Origin: DATDEW01 sp046590205
GTDB lineage: Bacteria; Bacteroidota; Ignavibacteria; Palsa-1295
Direction: 5' to 3'
Length of the DNA stretch: 64,000 nt
NCBI GenBank assembly: GCA_046590205.1
Contig: JBKJTT010000068.1
Span: forward strand, 19,584-83,583
Every line of letters begins with the position of its first letter. The stretch's first letter is position 1. The notes beneath the pieces were generated by a model that searched no databases, had not been told where the DNA came from, and saw nothing but the letters and a program-made list of their open reading frames with translations. The position numbers and the translations under genes are program-made. This document shows, piece after piece, positions 20,418 to 28,939 of this stretch.

Positions 20418-21029
20418 ATGCTTGACATACGTACAGAAGCCATCGTAAAAGCATCGGTGCTTGCATCGCGTCCATCATACCGTGATGGATTGCGTCTGCA
20501 TCTTGCGAAAGTAAAAGCTGATGCACTTGCAACACGTGAAGAACTTTATGAAGCATTCTTACAACTTTATCTCTTTGCAGGTTTTCCGTCTGCACTTGAG
20601 GCAAGCCGCGCACTTTTGAGACTATTCCCAGTCGATAAGAATGATGTAAGTAGAGATATTACTTCGTACTACACTGTCGAATCATTTGCTCGTCAAGGCG
20701 AAGAACTCTATAAAAAAGTGTATGCTGCAAATCATAATGTCGTCAAGCAAGGGCTTATCGATATTTCGCCCGAGCTTGCCGCATGGGCACTTGTTGAAGG
20801 ATATGGGAAGACATTATCACGCCCGAATCTGGATACCAAAACCCGAGAGCTTGCTATTGTTGCTATTCTTACGCAGCTTGAATGGGATAGACAGCTTTTC
20901 TCGCATATACTCGGCTCACGAAACGTCGGAGCTACAAGTCGGGAGATAACTGAAGCTGCAAGAATAGGTGCGAACGGCGACGTAAAGAAGTTTGAAATTG
21001 CGGAACAACTCATCCAAAAAATCACTTAA
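20418..21029 (+). CDS. Carboxymuconolactone decarboxylase / AhpD-like protein
   Basis: 203 residues, all-helical in appearance, with a CMD-like segment RELAIVAILTQLEWDRQLFSHILGSRN. This matches the conserved Glu and His of the family, but there is no CxxC pair, so peroxidase or disulfide chemistry of AhpD type is unlikely. Family assignment is moderately sure, function unknown. It starts 3 bases after the SDR stop and continues the operon. Confidence 0.65.
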   Translation: MLDIRTEAIVKASVLASRPSYRDGLRLHLAKVKADALATREELYEAFLQLYLFAGFPSALEASRALLRLFPVDKNDVSRDITSYYTVESFARQGEELYKKVYAANHNVVKQGLIDISPELAAWALVEGYGKTLSRPNLDTKTRELAIVAILTQLEWDRQLFSHILGSRNVGATSREITEAARIGANGDVKKFEIAEQLIQKIT

Positions 21030-21039
21030 AACACCCGCA

Positions 21040-22284
21040 ATGAATACGAACCGTTTCTTATTAGTATTTCTCGCATTTCTTACCGTCGGCTGCGGCAAGA
21101 GTATTGACGCACCACCAACACTATCGTCGGTTGGCTTTGATGCTGCAGGTTCGAGGCAGATTCCGAAGATCGGCTCGCCGGCCACGATCACTAATATACT
21201 TAATGAGAAACTTACCTTCGAGAGAGCGGAGTTTACTTCGTCACCCATCGCTTTCCCGGATGCAAGCGGATATGTTGTCGGAACACGCGCTGGTATGGTG
21301 GCGATCTTTTCTGCTGCCGATTCGCTCACTGCATTAATCTCACTTCAAAGTAAGTCGCCAGTTCTTGAAATACTTGTTGACAGCAATTCTATTATTGTTT
21401 TACAACCCGACGGCTTAGTAACGTTACTCGCAAAAGATGGGAAAGAGCGATGGACAAACCCACTGACTACTTCTCCACGGTGCAACTCTCTTCTTAGCGA
21501 CGCAAACATTTTGATTGCGACTGATTCTTCCCTTGTTCGTATTTCAACTGCTGATGGTAAATCGTCAAATATTTTATCTTATGCTCTTTCTCCTCGCTCA
21601 CTTGCATACGATAAGAATGCAAAGCTTATCTATTTTGCACTGACGACAAATTCAAGCGACGGGGCTGATAGTATTATATGTATAAGTGAAGATGGGAAAG
21701 TTATCTCACGTACAGGATTTCCGAACATGCGTATTAGTTCGAACTTGACACTCGTTGGTGATGAGAGCAAACGTGTAGCATTCGGATACTTTGGTGACTT
21801 GAATCCGCAAAGCTCTGTACGCAGAACTTATGTAGCTCTTTATGAAGGCATTACAGAAGGCAAGCCGAAACAAGTAGCTAAGCATGAAATACCATATATC
21901 CCGATGAACATCGCATCAAACAGGGAGCTTATCGTTTCATCCGGCTTCCGCGAACGTTCGGAAGAACTTGCATCAGGCATTGACGCATTTGATATTGCAA
22001 AGCTCGAAAAGCGTTGGCAGCGCAGATTCTCGGAGCCGCTTGTCGCACCAATCAGTATCTCAAGTGCAAATATATACTTCACTCTTAGTTTTCCGACGAC
22101 TGCCGAGACGCCCTCGAATGGATTGTTCTATGTGCTCTTTGCTGAAGACGGAAAAACCGATAGAGAAGTTGCTATCGAAGGAGTGCGTTCCGGGTTTGCG
22201 GCGGGTATGCCAATGCCGCTGGGTGAATCGGCACTTATGCTATCTGATAATCAAAAACCAATTATCTATATAATCAGAGATTGA
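21040..22284 (+). CDS. Lipoprotein with PQQ-like beta-propeller
   Basis: 414 residues. MNTNRFLLVFLAFLTVGCGKS is a lipoprotein signal (lipobox TVGC), which fixes the start at 21040 rather than at the upstream in-frame Met. Blade-like repeats typical of PQQ/YVTN propellers are present: VTLLAKDGKERW, LVRISTADGKSS and IDAFDIAKLEKRWQRRF. It sits at the membrane on the periplasmic side. It resembles BamB-like or PQQ-repeat lipoproteins, but no partner can be assigned. The next gene overlaps its stop (TGATG). Confidence 0.7.
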   Translation: MNTNRFLLVFLAFLTVGCGKSIDAPPTLSSVGFDAAGSRQIPKIGSPATITNILNEKLTFERAEFTSSPIAFPDASGYVVGTRAGMVAIFSAADSLTALISLQSKSPVLEILVDSNSIIVLQPDGLVTLLAKDGKERWTNPLTTSPRCNSLLSDANILIATDSSLVRISTADGKSSNILSYALSPRSLAYDKNAKLIYFALTTNSSDGADSIICISEDGKVISRTGFPNMRISSNLTLVGDESKRVAFGYFGDLNPQSSVRRTYVALYEGITEGKPKQVAKHEIPYIPMNIASNRELIVSSGFRERSEELASGIDAFDIAKLEKRWQRRFSEPLVAPISISSANIYFTLSFPTTAETPSNGLFYVLFAEDGKTDREVAIEGVRSGFAAGMPMPLGESALMLSDNQKPIIYIIRD

Positions 22285-23189
22285 TGGACCTTTTCAATAA
22301 GCTCATTGCTTGGGTTTTACCAATTGTTCCAAAAGGTATTGTCCGCAAGGTAAGCGCACGGTACATCGCAGGCGATGCACTCCCCGATGCTGTTCGATGT
22401 GTTCGCTCTCTTAACGGCGAAGGTGCAATGGCAACGGTGGATGTACTCGGTGAATACATCAAGAATATCGGTGAAGCAGATGAGAATACACGCTACTCAT
22501 GTGAAGTGCTCGAGACAATTGAGCGCGAAAAGATTGACAGTAACCTTTCGATAAAGCTAACATCGCTCGGACTTGGCTTGGATAATGCTCACTGCGAAGA
22601 GAACGTCAGGAAGATACTCGATACAGCGAGGACACACGGCAATATCTTTGTGCGCTTTGATATGGAAGACTCTCACTACACAACTCTTACAATAGATCTT
22701 TATGATAAACTCCGCAAAGAATATTCAAATGTAGGAGTCGTAATACAAGCATATCTTCGCAGAACAGAGAACGATATTAAACAGCTTACTGATGGTGGCT
22801 TCACAAACGTTCGACTCTGCAAAGGCATCTACATTGAAGCCGAAGAGATCGCATTCAAAGGACGCGACGAGATACGCTATAACTTTGCGAAGTGCCTCGA
22901 CCTGCTTTTCTCACGCGGAGCATACGTCGGTATAGCGACACATGACGAAGTTATCGTTGAAAGTGCAAAGAACATCATCAAGAAACACTCTCTTGATAGA
23001 ACAAAGTATGAATTCCAAATGCTTCTTGGTGTACGCGAGAATATGCGTCGCGCCATCATTAAAGAAGGACATCGTCTGCGTGTTTATGTTCCGTTCGGTG
23101 CAGATTGGTACGGATATTCTGTGCGCCGCTTAAAAGAGAATCCAAGTGTTGCAGGACATGTTGTAAAAGCGATGTTCACGAGAGGATAA
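22284..23189 (+). CDS. Proline dehydrogenase
   Basis: 301 residues forming a single PRODH TIM-barrel domain, as in monofunctional enzymes. It oxidises proline to pyrroline-5-carboxylate with FAD and passes electrons to quinone. Supporting motifs are LSIKLTSLGL (Lys on a barrel strand), IFVRFDMEDSHY, VIQAYLRRTEND, VRLCKGIY and the C-terminal signature YGYSVRRLKENP, whose Arg pair binds the proline carboxylate. The ATG overlaps the upstream stop. No P5C dehydrogenase is seen in this window. Confidence 0.9.
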   Translation: MDLFNKLIAWVLPIVPKGIVRKVSARYIAGDALPDAVRCVRSLNGEGAMATVDVLGEYIKNIGEADENTRYSCEVLETIEREKIDSNLSIKLTSLGLGLDNAHCEENVRKILDTARTHGNIFVRFDMEDSHYTTLTIDLYDKLRKEYSNVGVVIQAYLRRTENDIKQLTDGGFTNVRLCKGIYIEAEEIAFKGRDEIRYNFAKCLDLLFSRGAYVGIATHDEVIVESAKNIIKKHSLDRTKYEFQMLLGVRENMRRAIIKEGHRLRVYVPFGADWYGYSVRRLKENPSVAGHVVKAMFTRG

Positions 23190-23192
23190 CCA

Positions 23193-23582
23193 GTGCACCA
23201 ATACGCAAAACATTTTTCGCTTGAAGAGGCGCAGCAGATCGTCAAGGATGTCATCCCCATCCTCGAAGATATTTCGCGGCTCAAAGAAATTCTCGACAAT
23301 AAAGGATATGACGTATTCCGCCATCAGTATTTTGGTGGCATAGGACCGAACGGACAGAAGTTCTTCCCGAGCGAAATGGAAGAACTTGTGCTGAAGGTCA
23401 GGGAGATAAACGAACTCGGCATTGAGATCAAAGACCTTAATAAAGGACTCATCGATTTCCCGCATTTGCGTCGCGGCGGAGAGGAAGTATATCTCTGTTA
23501 TATGCTCGGTGAACCTGCTATCATTGCATGGCATCCGATCTTGGGCGGATTCCCTTCAAGAAAATCGCTTGACGAACTGTAA
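23193..23582 (+). CDS. DUF2203 family protein
   Basis: 129 residues from a GTG three bases after the proline dehydrogenase stop. The family pattern is seen at both ends: HFSLEEAQQIVKDVIPIL at the N-terminus and GIEIKDLNKGLIDFP, EEVYLCYMLGEPAI and AWHPILGGF at the C-terminus. DUF2203 proteins are small soluble proteins of unknown function. Last gene of the 18724-23582 operon. Confidence 0.75.
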   Translation: MHQYAKHFSLEEAQQIVKDVIPILEDISRLKEILDNKGYDVFRHQYFGGIGPNGQKFFPSEMEELVLKVREINELGIEIKDLNKGLIDFPHLRRGGEEVYLCYMLGEPAIIAWHPILGGFPSRKSLDEL

Positions 23583-23635
23583 TATTTTTGTACTTCCCCG
23601 TGTCTATATACTTTCTATCTAACGCAAAATAATCT

Positions 23636-24478
23636 ATGAAAAGAACGTTACGAATCGCTCTCTGTGCATTTACATTCTTATCACTGCAAACCCTCATTAG
23701 CTGCAGTCAGAAAGAAGCCGATAAACCCGCCGAGAACATCGAATCAAAAGTTGATAGCGCACTCGGCAGCGAGCCGACTGCTGAGGTTGTACCTCCGACA
23801 GATACTACAACATCCGCTCCTACCGGAGGATCAGGCGGCGCTGGCGAAAAGCTCTTTAAGAGCACCTCGCTTGGCAAAGTAAAATCATCATGTGCAACAT
23901 GCCACTCTACCGGAGGTTCTGATTCGCGTATCAGAGCAGGACATACCCTCGCCGGAGTTACCAAACGTACCTCCACATGGAACGGGATGTTCAAAGACGC
24001 TGACCTCGAGAAGAACGCATACGGCGCATCGCTCTGCGCTACGCTCTTCCAGGCAAAAGCTAGCGGACTTAAAGCCGACGAAGTTACTGCGCTCAATGAA
24101 TACCTGAAGTCTCTAGAATCTGCTCCCGGAGCTGTGACAAAGAATCTCAACATCCAATGGGCAGCGAAGCCACCTTTGAAAAAGGATGAATCTGTTGATG
24201 AGAAAGTTGCCAAGCCAATTCTCAAAGCGATCATGAAAACACCCGGTGATGTAAAAGCGGGAGAAGGTGTATTCGCAAAGTCATGCGCTAACTGCCATAG
24301 CTTTAAAGATAAACTTATCGGACCAAAGTTCACGGCGGATATTGCGGGTGAACCGGAGATCATTGCATCGGCAATACGCTTCGGCTACGGTGCGATGCCA
24401 TTCTTTGCGAAGGATAAGCTTACCGATCAGCAAGTCGCTGATGTAGTCGCCTATATTCAGGCAACAGCCGGCAACTAA
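23636..24478 (+). CDS. Dihaem cytochrome c lipoprotein
   Basis: 280 residues. A lipoprotein signal (MKRTLRIALCAFTFLSLQTLISC) is followed by a Thr/Pro-rich linker. Two cytochrome-c domains follow, each with a haem site: CATCH near residue 86 and CANCH near 219. Axial Met candidates include GAMPFF in the second domain. It is a membrane-anchored periplasmic electron carrier. Partners are unknown; it has its own transcription unit (TATTTTTG box at 23583-23590 upstream, hairpin terminator downstream). Confidence 0.85.
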   Translation: MKRTLRIALCAFTFLSLQTLISCSQKEADKPAENIESKVDSALGSEPTAEVVPPTDTTTSAPTGGSGGAGEKLFKSTSLGKVKSSCATCHSTGGSDSRIRAGHTLAGVTKRTSTWNGMFKDADLEKNAYGASLCATLFQAKASGLKADEVTALNEYLKSLESAPGAVTKNLNIQWAAKPPLKKDESVDEKVAKPILKAIMKTPGDVKAGEGVFAKSCANCHSFKDKLIGPKFTADIAGEPEIIASAIRFGYGAMPFFAKDKLTDQQVADVVAYIQATAGN

Positions 24479-24499
24479 AATAGAGACACTTTCTTACTT

Positions 24500-24535
24500 C
24501 ACAAGCCCTTTTTTTGAAGGGCTTGTGTTGTTTAT
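24500..24535 (+). terminator. Rho-independent terminator after cytochrome c gene
   Basis: CACAAGCCCTT (24500-24510) pairs perfectly with AAGGGCTTGTG (24517-24527), followed by TTGTTTAT. Confidence 0.8.
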
Positions 24536-24579
24536 AACTCATCCTGTCACAGAGCGTTACCGAGTTGTGTCATTGTAAT

Positions 24580-27096
24580 ATGAAAAACACCGCATATCTC
24601 TTCGCACTAATAGTGCTTACATTCCTTTCTGCCCCCTCTGCATGGGCATTGGAGCATAATATTACGGCAGATGTGATAATTTCTCCTACGAACGGTGGGC
24701 GCCTGCCTGTAAACGTCCCTACAACTGTAAAAGCGTACTTTAAAAACAATGGCACATCCGCAGATTCAAATGTTGTGCTTACTGCATTTATCAGAAACGT
24801 TGCCAACACTGTAATATACAGAGATACTGTCATCGTCAGTAGTTGGGGAAGCGAAGAAGTTAAAGAAATTACCTTTAGAAATTTCACACCAACTCAACTT
24901 ACAGATTACCGTTTTTATGTTGTCGCACTCTTACCTACTGATGAACTGAGAAGTGACGACACCCTCATTAACTATACTTTCAGTCGTTATGAATCTGATG
25001 TAAAAGCTGTCGCTGTTACAACTCCAACCCCTGATAGTATTATCTCGCAAAAGCTTGGATTCCAACCTGCTGGCACATTTCAGTGCTTGGGGGTACGCGA
25101 CAACTTCGATTTTAAGTGTAGATTTCAAATAAGGAAGTGCAGTGATAATTCGCTCGTGTTTCAGGCAGACTCTATCATGCCTGAACTTTACTATGGTGAT
25201 CTGCCGAAAGAGTTTAAATTCCCTTCGAAAAGTTGTAACTTCGATACGCGCAAACTTGCACTGGGATGTTACAAAGCAGCGGTAATCGCATTTCTCCCCG
25301 ACGATGGCGACAGAACCAACGACACTGCTTACGCATTCTTCGAGGTCGTTGCTACTACACTCCCCCATGACATGAAAGCAGACTCCGTCGTTACGCCGAA
25401 GAACGGGACGAGCATACCGAACCCGACGAACATTCCCATCACCATCCGATTCCGCAATAGCGGGGCGAACGATGAATCGAACGTGAAGGTCGTTGCTTCG
25501 GTGACGAATCCGAAAGGTCTTGTGCTTTACCGCGACACTGCGACGATCAACTTCCTTGCAAAAGGCGGCACGCAGGATGTTGCTTTCAAGACGTTCATCT
25601 TCCCTTCGCAAAGTAATTACTTTGGCAATTACATTTTCTCCGGTACTGTGCTACTGACCAATGATGAATACCGTCTCGATGATACCATCCGCTCAAGCGT
25701 AACACTCGGCACCGCGCAGGATGTGCAGGCAGTAGAGATACTCAATCCGTTTAACGGAGAAGTAAAGACAGGTGGAGTTGCATTCGGGGTGAAGGTGACG
25801 TTCCGCACCAGTTGGGGTACTGGTGAGTTTCTGAATGTACCTGTTCGCGTACAACTCCGTGCATGTTCTGAAAACCTTTTGCGCTTTCAAGCAGATACCG
25901 TTATTCCTGTACTGAACATCGATTCAGGACTCTTCACTGTCATATTCCCTATTGCAAGCGGAGTCTTCAACACAGCCGAACTTCCGGCGGAATGTTATCG
26001 AACCGTTGCGTTCACAAGACTTTCTTTCGATGGCAACAGAGCAAACGATACCGTACGCAATACATTTACCATCGCGCCATATAGGTCACATAACATCACT
26101 GCTGTTGCTGTTACTGCCCCTCTCGATCAGTCGCATGGCGGAAAGCTTATCGCTGTTGCGGTGAAGTACCAGAACACGGGTGTCAATGATGAATCAACCG
26201 TCAAACTTCTTGCGATAATAAAAGACAGGGACGGTAATGTGATATACCGCGACAGCGCGTATGAAACAAATTGGATCTCGAGCGAAGAGCGGACGAAAGG
26301 ATTCAAGAACTTCACGCTGCCTGCCGACGGCATCTATACGCTCTATGGCATTTGCGCAATGGCGGGCGACGTCGCGCGTTCGGATGATACAGTCCTCTCG
26401 CGATTCTCGACCGGTCAGGTCATAGATGCGGAAGCTGTTGCAGTTGTGTATCCGAAAGAGGGCGATAATATCAAAGAAGGTACATCGTTTAATCCCGTTG
26501 CATTATTCCGTTGGGCTGGAGGATATGACGATAAATATCCCGTCCCCGTATCGCTTGAGATACGCAGATGCGAGGATAATATGCTCGTCTTCCAGGCAGA
26601 TAGCATACTGGATTCGCTTCGCGTCGAAGATGAGGAGAAAGAGGTTATCTTCCCTACTACTGCGGGCGGCTGGGACATTGCCAATATACCCGATGGGTGC
26701 CTCCGCGTCGCTGCAATCGCGAAGATGGAGTTCGACGGCAATAGAAAGAACGACACGGCATATAGCACTATACTTATCATCGTCAAGCACTCCGTAGGCA
26801 CAGAGCAGACAAAACAAGCGCTTACGCTCGTAGCGAACTACCCGAACCCGTTCGCTACGCGCACCGAGATGAGCTACGAGCTTTCGACAAGCGGCTACAT
26901 GTCCATCCGCCTTATCGATATATCAGGCAAGCTCGTAGAAACCATAACAGCCAACACACTCCGCGCCGCAGGCAGACACAGCATCACCATAGACGCCACA
27001 CCCCTCTCAAACGGCACGTATTTTGTGGAGATGGTCTTTAAGGATGCAAGCGGGATTCTCTCACGCGAGATACAACGGGTGACGGTAAAGAGGTAG
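24580..27096 (+). CDS. Secreted CARDB-like multi-repeat protein with T9SS sorting domain
   Basis: 838 residues from the ATG at 24580 (signal peptide MKNTAYLFALIVLTFLSAPSAWA). The mature chain is three copies of a two-module unit of about 240 residues. Module A starts HNITAD / HDMKAD / HNITAV and has the CARDB-like pattern YFKNNGTSADSNV / RFRNSGANDESNV / KYQNTGVNDESTV. Module B starts DVKAVAV / DVQAVEI / DAEAVAV and contains IRKCSDNSLVFQADS / LRACSENLLRFQADT / IRRCEDNMLVFQADS. A T9SS sorting domain closes the protein (ANYPNPFATRTEMSYEL, GRHSITIDATPLSNGTYFV). Likely a surface adhesin or structural protein. Confidence 0.8.
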   Translation: MKNTAYLFALIVLTFLSAPSAWALEHNITADVIISPTNGGRLPVNVPTTVKAYFKNNGTSADSNVVLTAFIRNVANTVIYRDTVIVSSWGSEEVKEITFRNFTPTQLTDYRFYVVALLPTDELRSDDTLINYTFSRYESDVKAVAVTTPTPDSIISQKLGFQPAGTFQCLGVRDNFDFKCRFQIRKCSDNSLVFQADSIMPELYYGDLPKEFKFPSKSCNFDTRKLALGCYKAAVIAFLPDDGDRTNDTAYAFFEVVATTLPHDMKADSVVTPKNGTSIPNPTNIPITIRFRNSGANDESNVKVVASVTNPKGLVLYRDTATINFLAKGGTQDVAFKTFIFPSQSNYFGNYIFSGTVLLTNDEYRLDDTIRSSVTLGTAQDVQAVEILNPFNGEVKTGGVAFGVKVTFRTSWGTGEFLNVPVRVQLRACSENLLRFQADTVIPVLNIDSGLFTVIFPIASGVFNTAELPAECYRTVAFTRLSFDGNRANDTVRNTFTIAPYRSHNITAVAVTAPLDQSHGGKLIAVAVKYQNTGVNDESTVKLLAIIKDRDGNVIYRDSAYETNWISSEERTKGFKNFTLPADGIYTLYGICAMAGDVARSDDTVLSRFSTGQVIDAEAVAVVYPKEGDNIKEGTSFNPVALFRWAGGYDDKYPVPVSLEIRRCEDNMLVFQADSILDSLRVEDEEKEVIFPTTAGGWDIANIPDGCLRVAAIAKMEFDGNRKNDTAYSTILIIVKHSVGTEQTKQALTLVANYPNPFATRTEMSYELSTSGYMSIRLIDISGKLVETITANTLRAAGRHSITIDATPLSNGTYFVEMVFKDASGILSREIQRVTVKR

Positions 27097-27179
27097 GGGT
27101 CAGTGGCTAGTGCCTAGTGGTTATTAGGGATAAAACTATAAGGGATTTTTTCCGTAGAACTTATTGTCGCTTATATAAT

Positions 27180-28433
27180 ATGAAAAGACTTTATATCCTC
27201 TTCCTCTTTTTTGCGTCCTCGGCGTTTGCCCAGCCGAAGCTGCTTATCCCGATGGATCTCGATCAAGCCGATCACCTGAAGGCATACGGCATTACGTACT
27301 GGGGGCTTGCGAAGGGCATCGAGTTCGATTGGCTCTTGAACTATCGCGGCGGGAGCTTCATGGCGAACTATACCGATATTCTTGCGGCTGAATGCCGGAT
27401 CAGAGGCGTTGGCTTCGAGAAGATAGACGCTTCGAGCGCCGCATCGATCTATACTCTTGTTCAGTCCGAAGAGAAGAACATGGATGTCGTGAAGCTTGAG
27501 AAGGTGCCTCGCATTGCAGTCTATGTCCCGCCTGGGTTTCAGCCGTGGGATGATGCCGTAACGCTGGCTTTGGAATATGCCGAAGTGCCCTACGATAAGC
27601 TTTGGGATGAAGAGATCGTCGGCGGTAAACTCGCGAAGTACGATTGGCTTCATTTGCATCACGAGGATTTTACCGGTCAGTATGGTAAGTTTTATGGTAA
27701 CTCGCGGCACGAGCCCTGGTATCAGGCGCAGGTCAGGCTGCTCGAGGCAACGGCAAGTAAACTTGGCTTCGCGAAGGTCAGCGAACTCAAACGCTCCGTT
27801 GCCAAGAAGATCAAAGAATATGTCGGCAACGGCGGCTTTATGTTTGCTATGTGTTCGGCAACCGATAGCTACGACATCGCCCTTGCCTCGGAGAACACCG
27901 ATATCTGCGACGCAGTCTTCGATGGTGACGGTGTTGATCCAAGCTACCCGTCGAAGCTTGATTTCACCAAAACATTTGCCTTCGAGAACTTTGGTCTTCG
28001 CACCAACCCTATGGAATATGAATATTCCGATATCGATGTGCAGTATCAGGAGATCGGCAATACGGATAACGATTACTTTACACTCTTTGATTTTTCTGCG
28101 AAGTTCGACCCCGTCCCGACAATGCTGACACAGAATCATGTCGGGATCGTCAGAGGTTTTATGGGACAATCAACGATGTTTCATAAGCAGTACATCAAGA
28201 AGACCGTCACGATACTCGGTGAACGCGAAGGCAGCGAACAGGTCAGGTATTTATATTCGAACTTCGGACGCGGCTTCTTCGCCTTCTACGGCGGACATGA
28301 CCCCGAAGATTATACGCACCAAGTAGGCGACCCGCCGACAGACCTGAAGCTCCATAAACAAAGCCCCGGCTACCGCCTGATACTCAACAACGTCCTCTTC
28401 CCTGCGGCAAAGAAGAAGAAGCTGAAGACGTAG
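27180..28433 (+). CDS. Conserved Bacteroidota secreted protein (often labelled asparagine synthetase B)
   Basis: 417 residues from the ATG at 27180, where a signal peptide begins (MKRLYILFLFFASSAFAQ). The sequence matches, from memory, a widespread Bacteroidota family: LLIPMDLDQADHLKAYGITYWGL, DWLHLHHEDFTGQYGKFY, GGFMFAMCSATDSYDIALA, FYGGHDPEDYTHQVGDPPTDL. Databases commonly call it asparagine synthetase B. No N-terminal catalytic Cys of a class II glutamine amidotransferase and no PP-loop ATP site is visible, and an export signal is inconsistent with that enzyme. Real function unknown. HLHHED and GGHDPEDYTH suggest metal binding. Confidence 0.75.
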   Translation: MKRLYILFLFFASSAFAQPKLLIPMDLDQADHLKAYGITYWGLAKGIEFDWLLNYRGGSFMANYTDILAAECRIRGVGFEKIDASSAASIYTLVQSEEKNMDVVKLEKVPRIAVYVPPGFQPWDDAVTLALEYAEVPYDKLWDEEIVGGKLAKYDWLHLHHEDFTGQYGKFYGNSRHEPWYQAQVRLLEATASKLGFAKVSELKRSVAKKIKEYVGNGGFMFAMCSATDSYDIALASENTDICDAVFDGDGVDPSYPSKLDFTKTFAFENFGLRTNPMEYEYSDIDVQYQEIGNTDNDYFTLFDFSAKFDPVPTMLTQNHVGIVRGFMGQSTMFHKQYIKKTVTILGEREGSEQVRYLYSNFGRGFFAFYGGHDPEDYTHQVGDPPTDLKLHKQSPGYRLILNNVLFPAAKKKKLKT

Positions 28434-28435
28434 TC

Positions 28436-28924
28436 ATGACTATCGCATCTCTATCTTGTGATGATTGGCATAGTGTTAGCAATATCTATCTCGAAGGAAT
28501 TGCAACAGGGAATGCTTCACTTGAAACAGATACACCGAGTTGGGAGAAATGGGATGATGAACACTTAGCTTATTGTCGGCTCATTGCGAAGGAGGATGAT
28601 GTCATACTTGGTTGGGCAGCTCTCTCCCCTGTTTCGGGACGATGTGTTTATGGTGGAGTTGCTGAGGTTAGTATTTACATTGCAGAATCTGCCCGAGGCA
28701 AAGGAATCGGCAAACAGCTCTTTGAACGGCTTATTGAAGAATCAGAAAATAACGAACTCTGGACGTTACAATCTGGCATCCTGCAAGAGAACATCGCCAG
28801 CATTAAACTCCACGAGAAATGTGGCTTCCGAATTATAGGTGTAAGAGAACGTATTGGACAGCGCGATGGTATCTGGCGCAATGTTGTACTGATGGAGAGA
28901 AGAAGTCATAAAGTAGGAGTATGA
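28436..28924 (+). CDS. GNAT N-acetyltransferase (phosphinothricin-acetyltransferase-like)
   Basis: 162 residues, one GNAT domain. The acetyl-CoA loop is seen as ESARGKGIGKQLFERLI, then NIASIKLHEKCGFRIIGVRERIGQRDGIWRNVVLMER, the C-terminal layout of the Pat/Bar subfamily. A cytosolic enzyme that acetylates a small amine; the substrate is not predictable. Begins 2 bases after the previous stop and converges on recQ. Confidence 0.85.
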   Translation: MTIASLSCDDWHSVSNIYLEGIATGNASLETDTPSWEKWDDEHLAYCRLIAKEDDVILGWAALSPVSGRCVYGGVAEVSIYIAESARGKGIGKQLFERLIEESENNELWTLQSGILQENIASIKLHEKCGFRIIGVRERIGQRDGIWRNVVLMERRSHKVGV

Positions 28925-28939
28925 AAACGATTCATCTAT

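Noticed and set aside
27180..28433. Calling this gene asparagine synthetase (asnB)
   Set aside because: No catalytic Cys at the N-terminus, no PP-loop, and an export signal is present.
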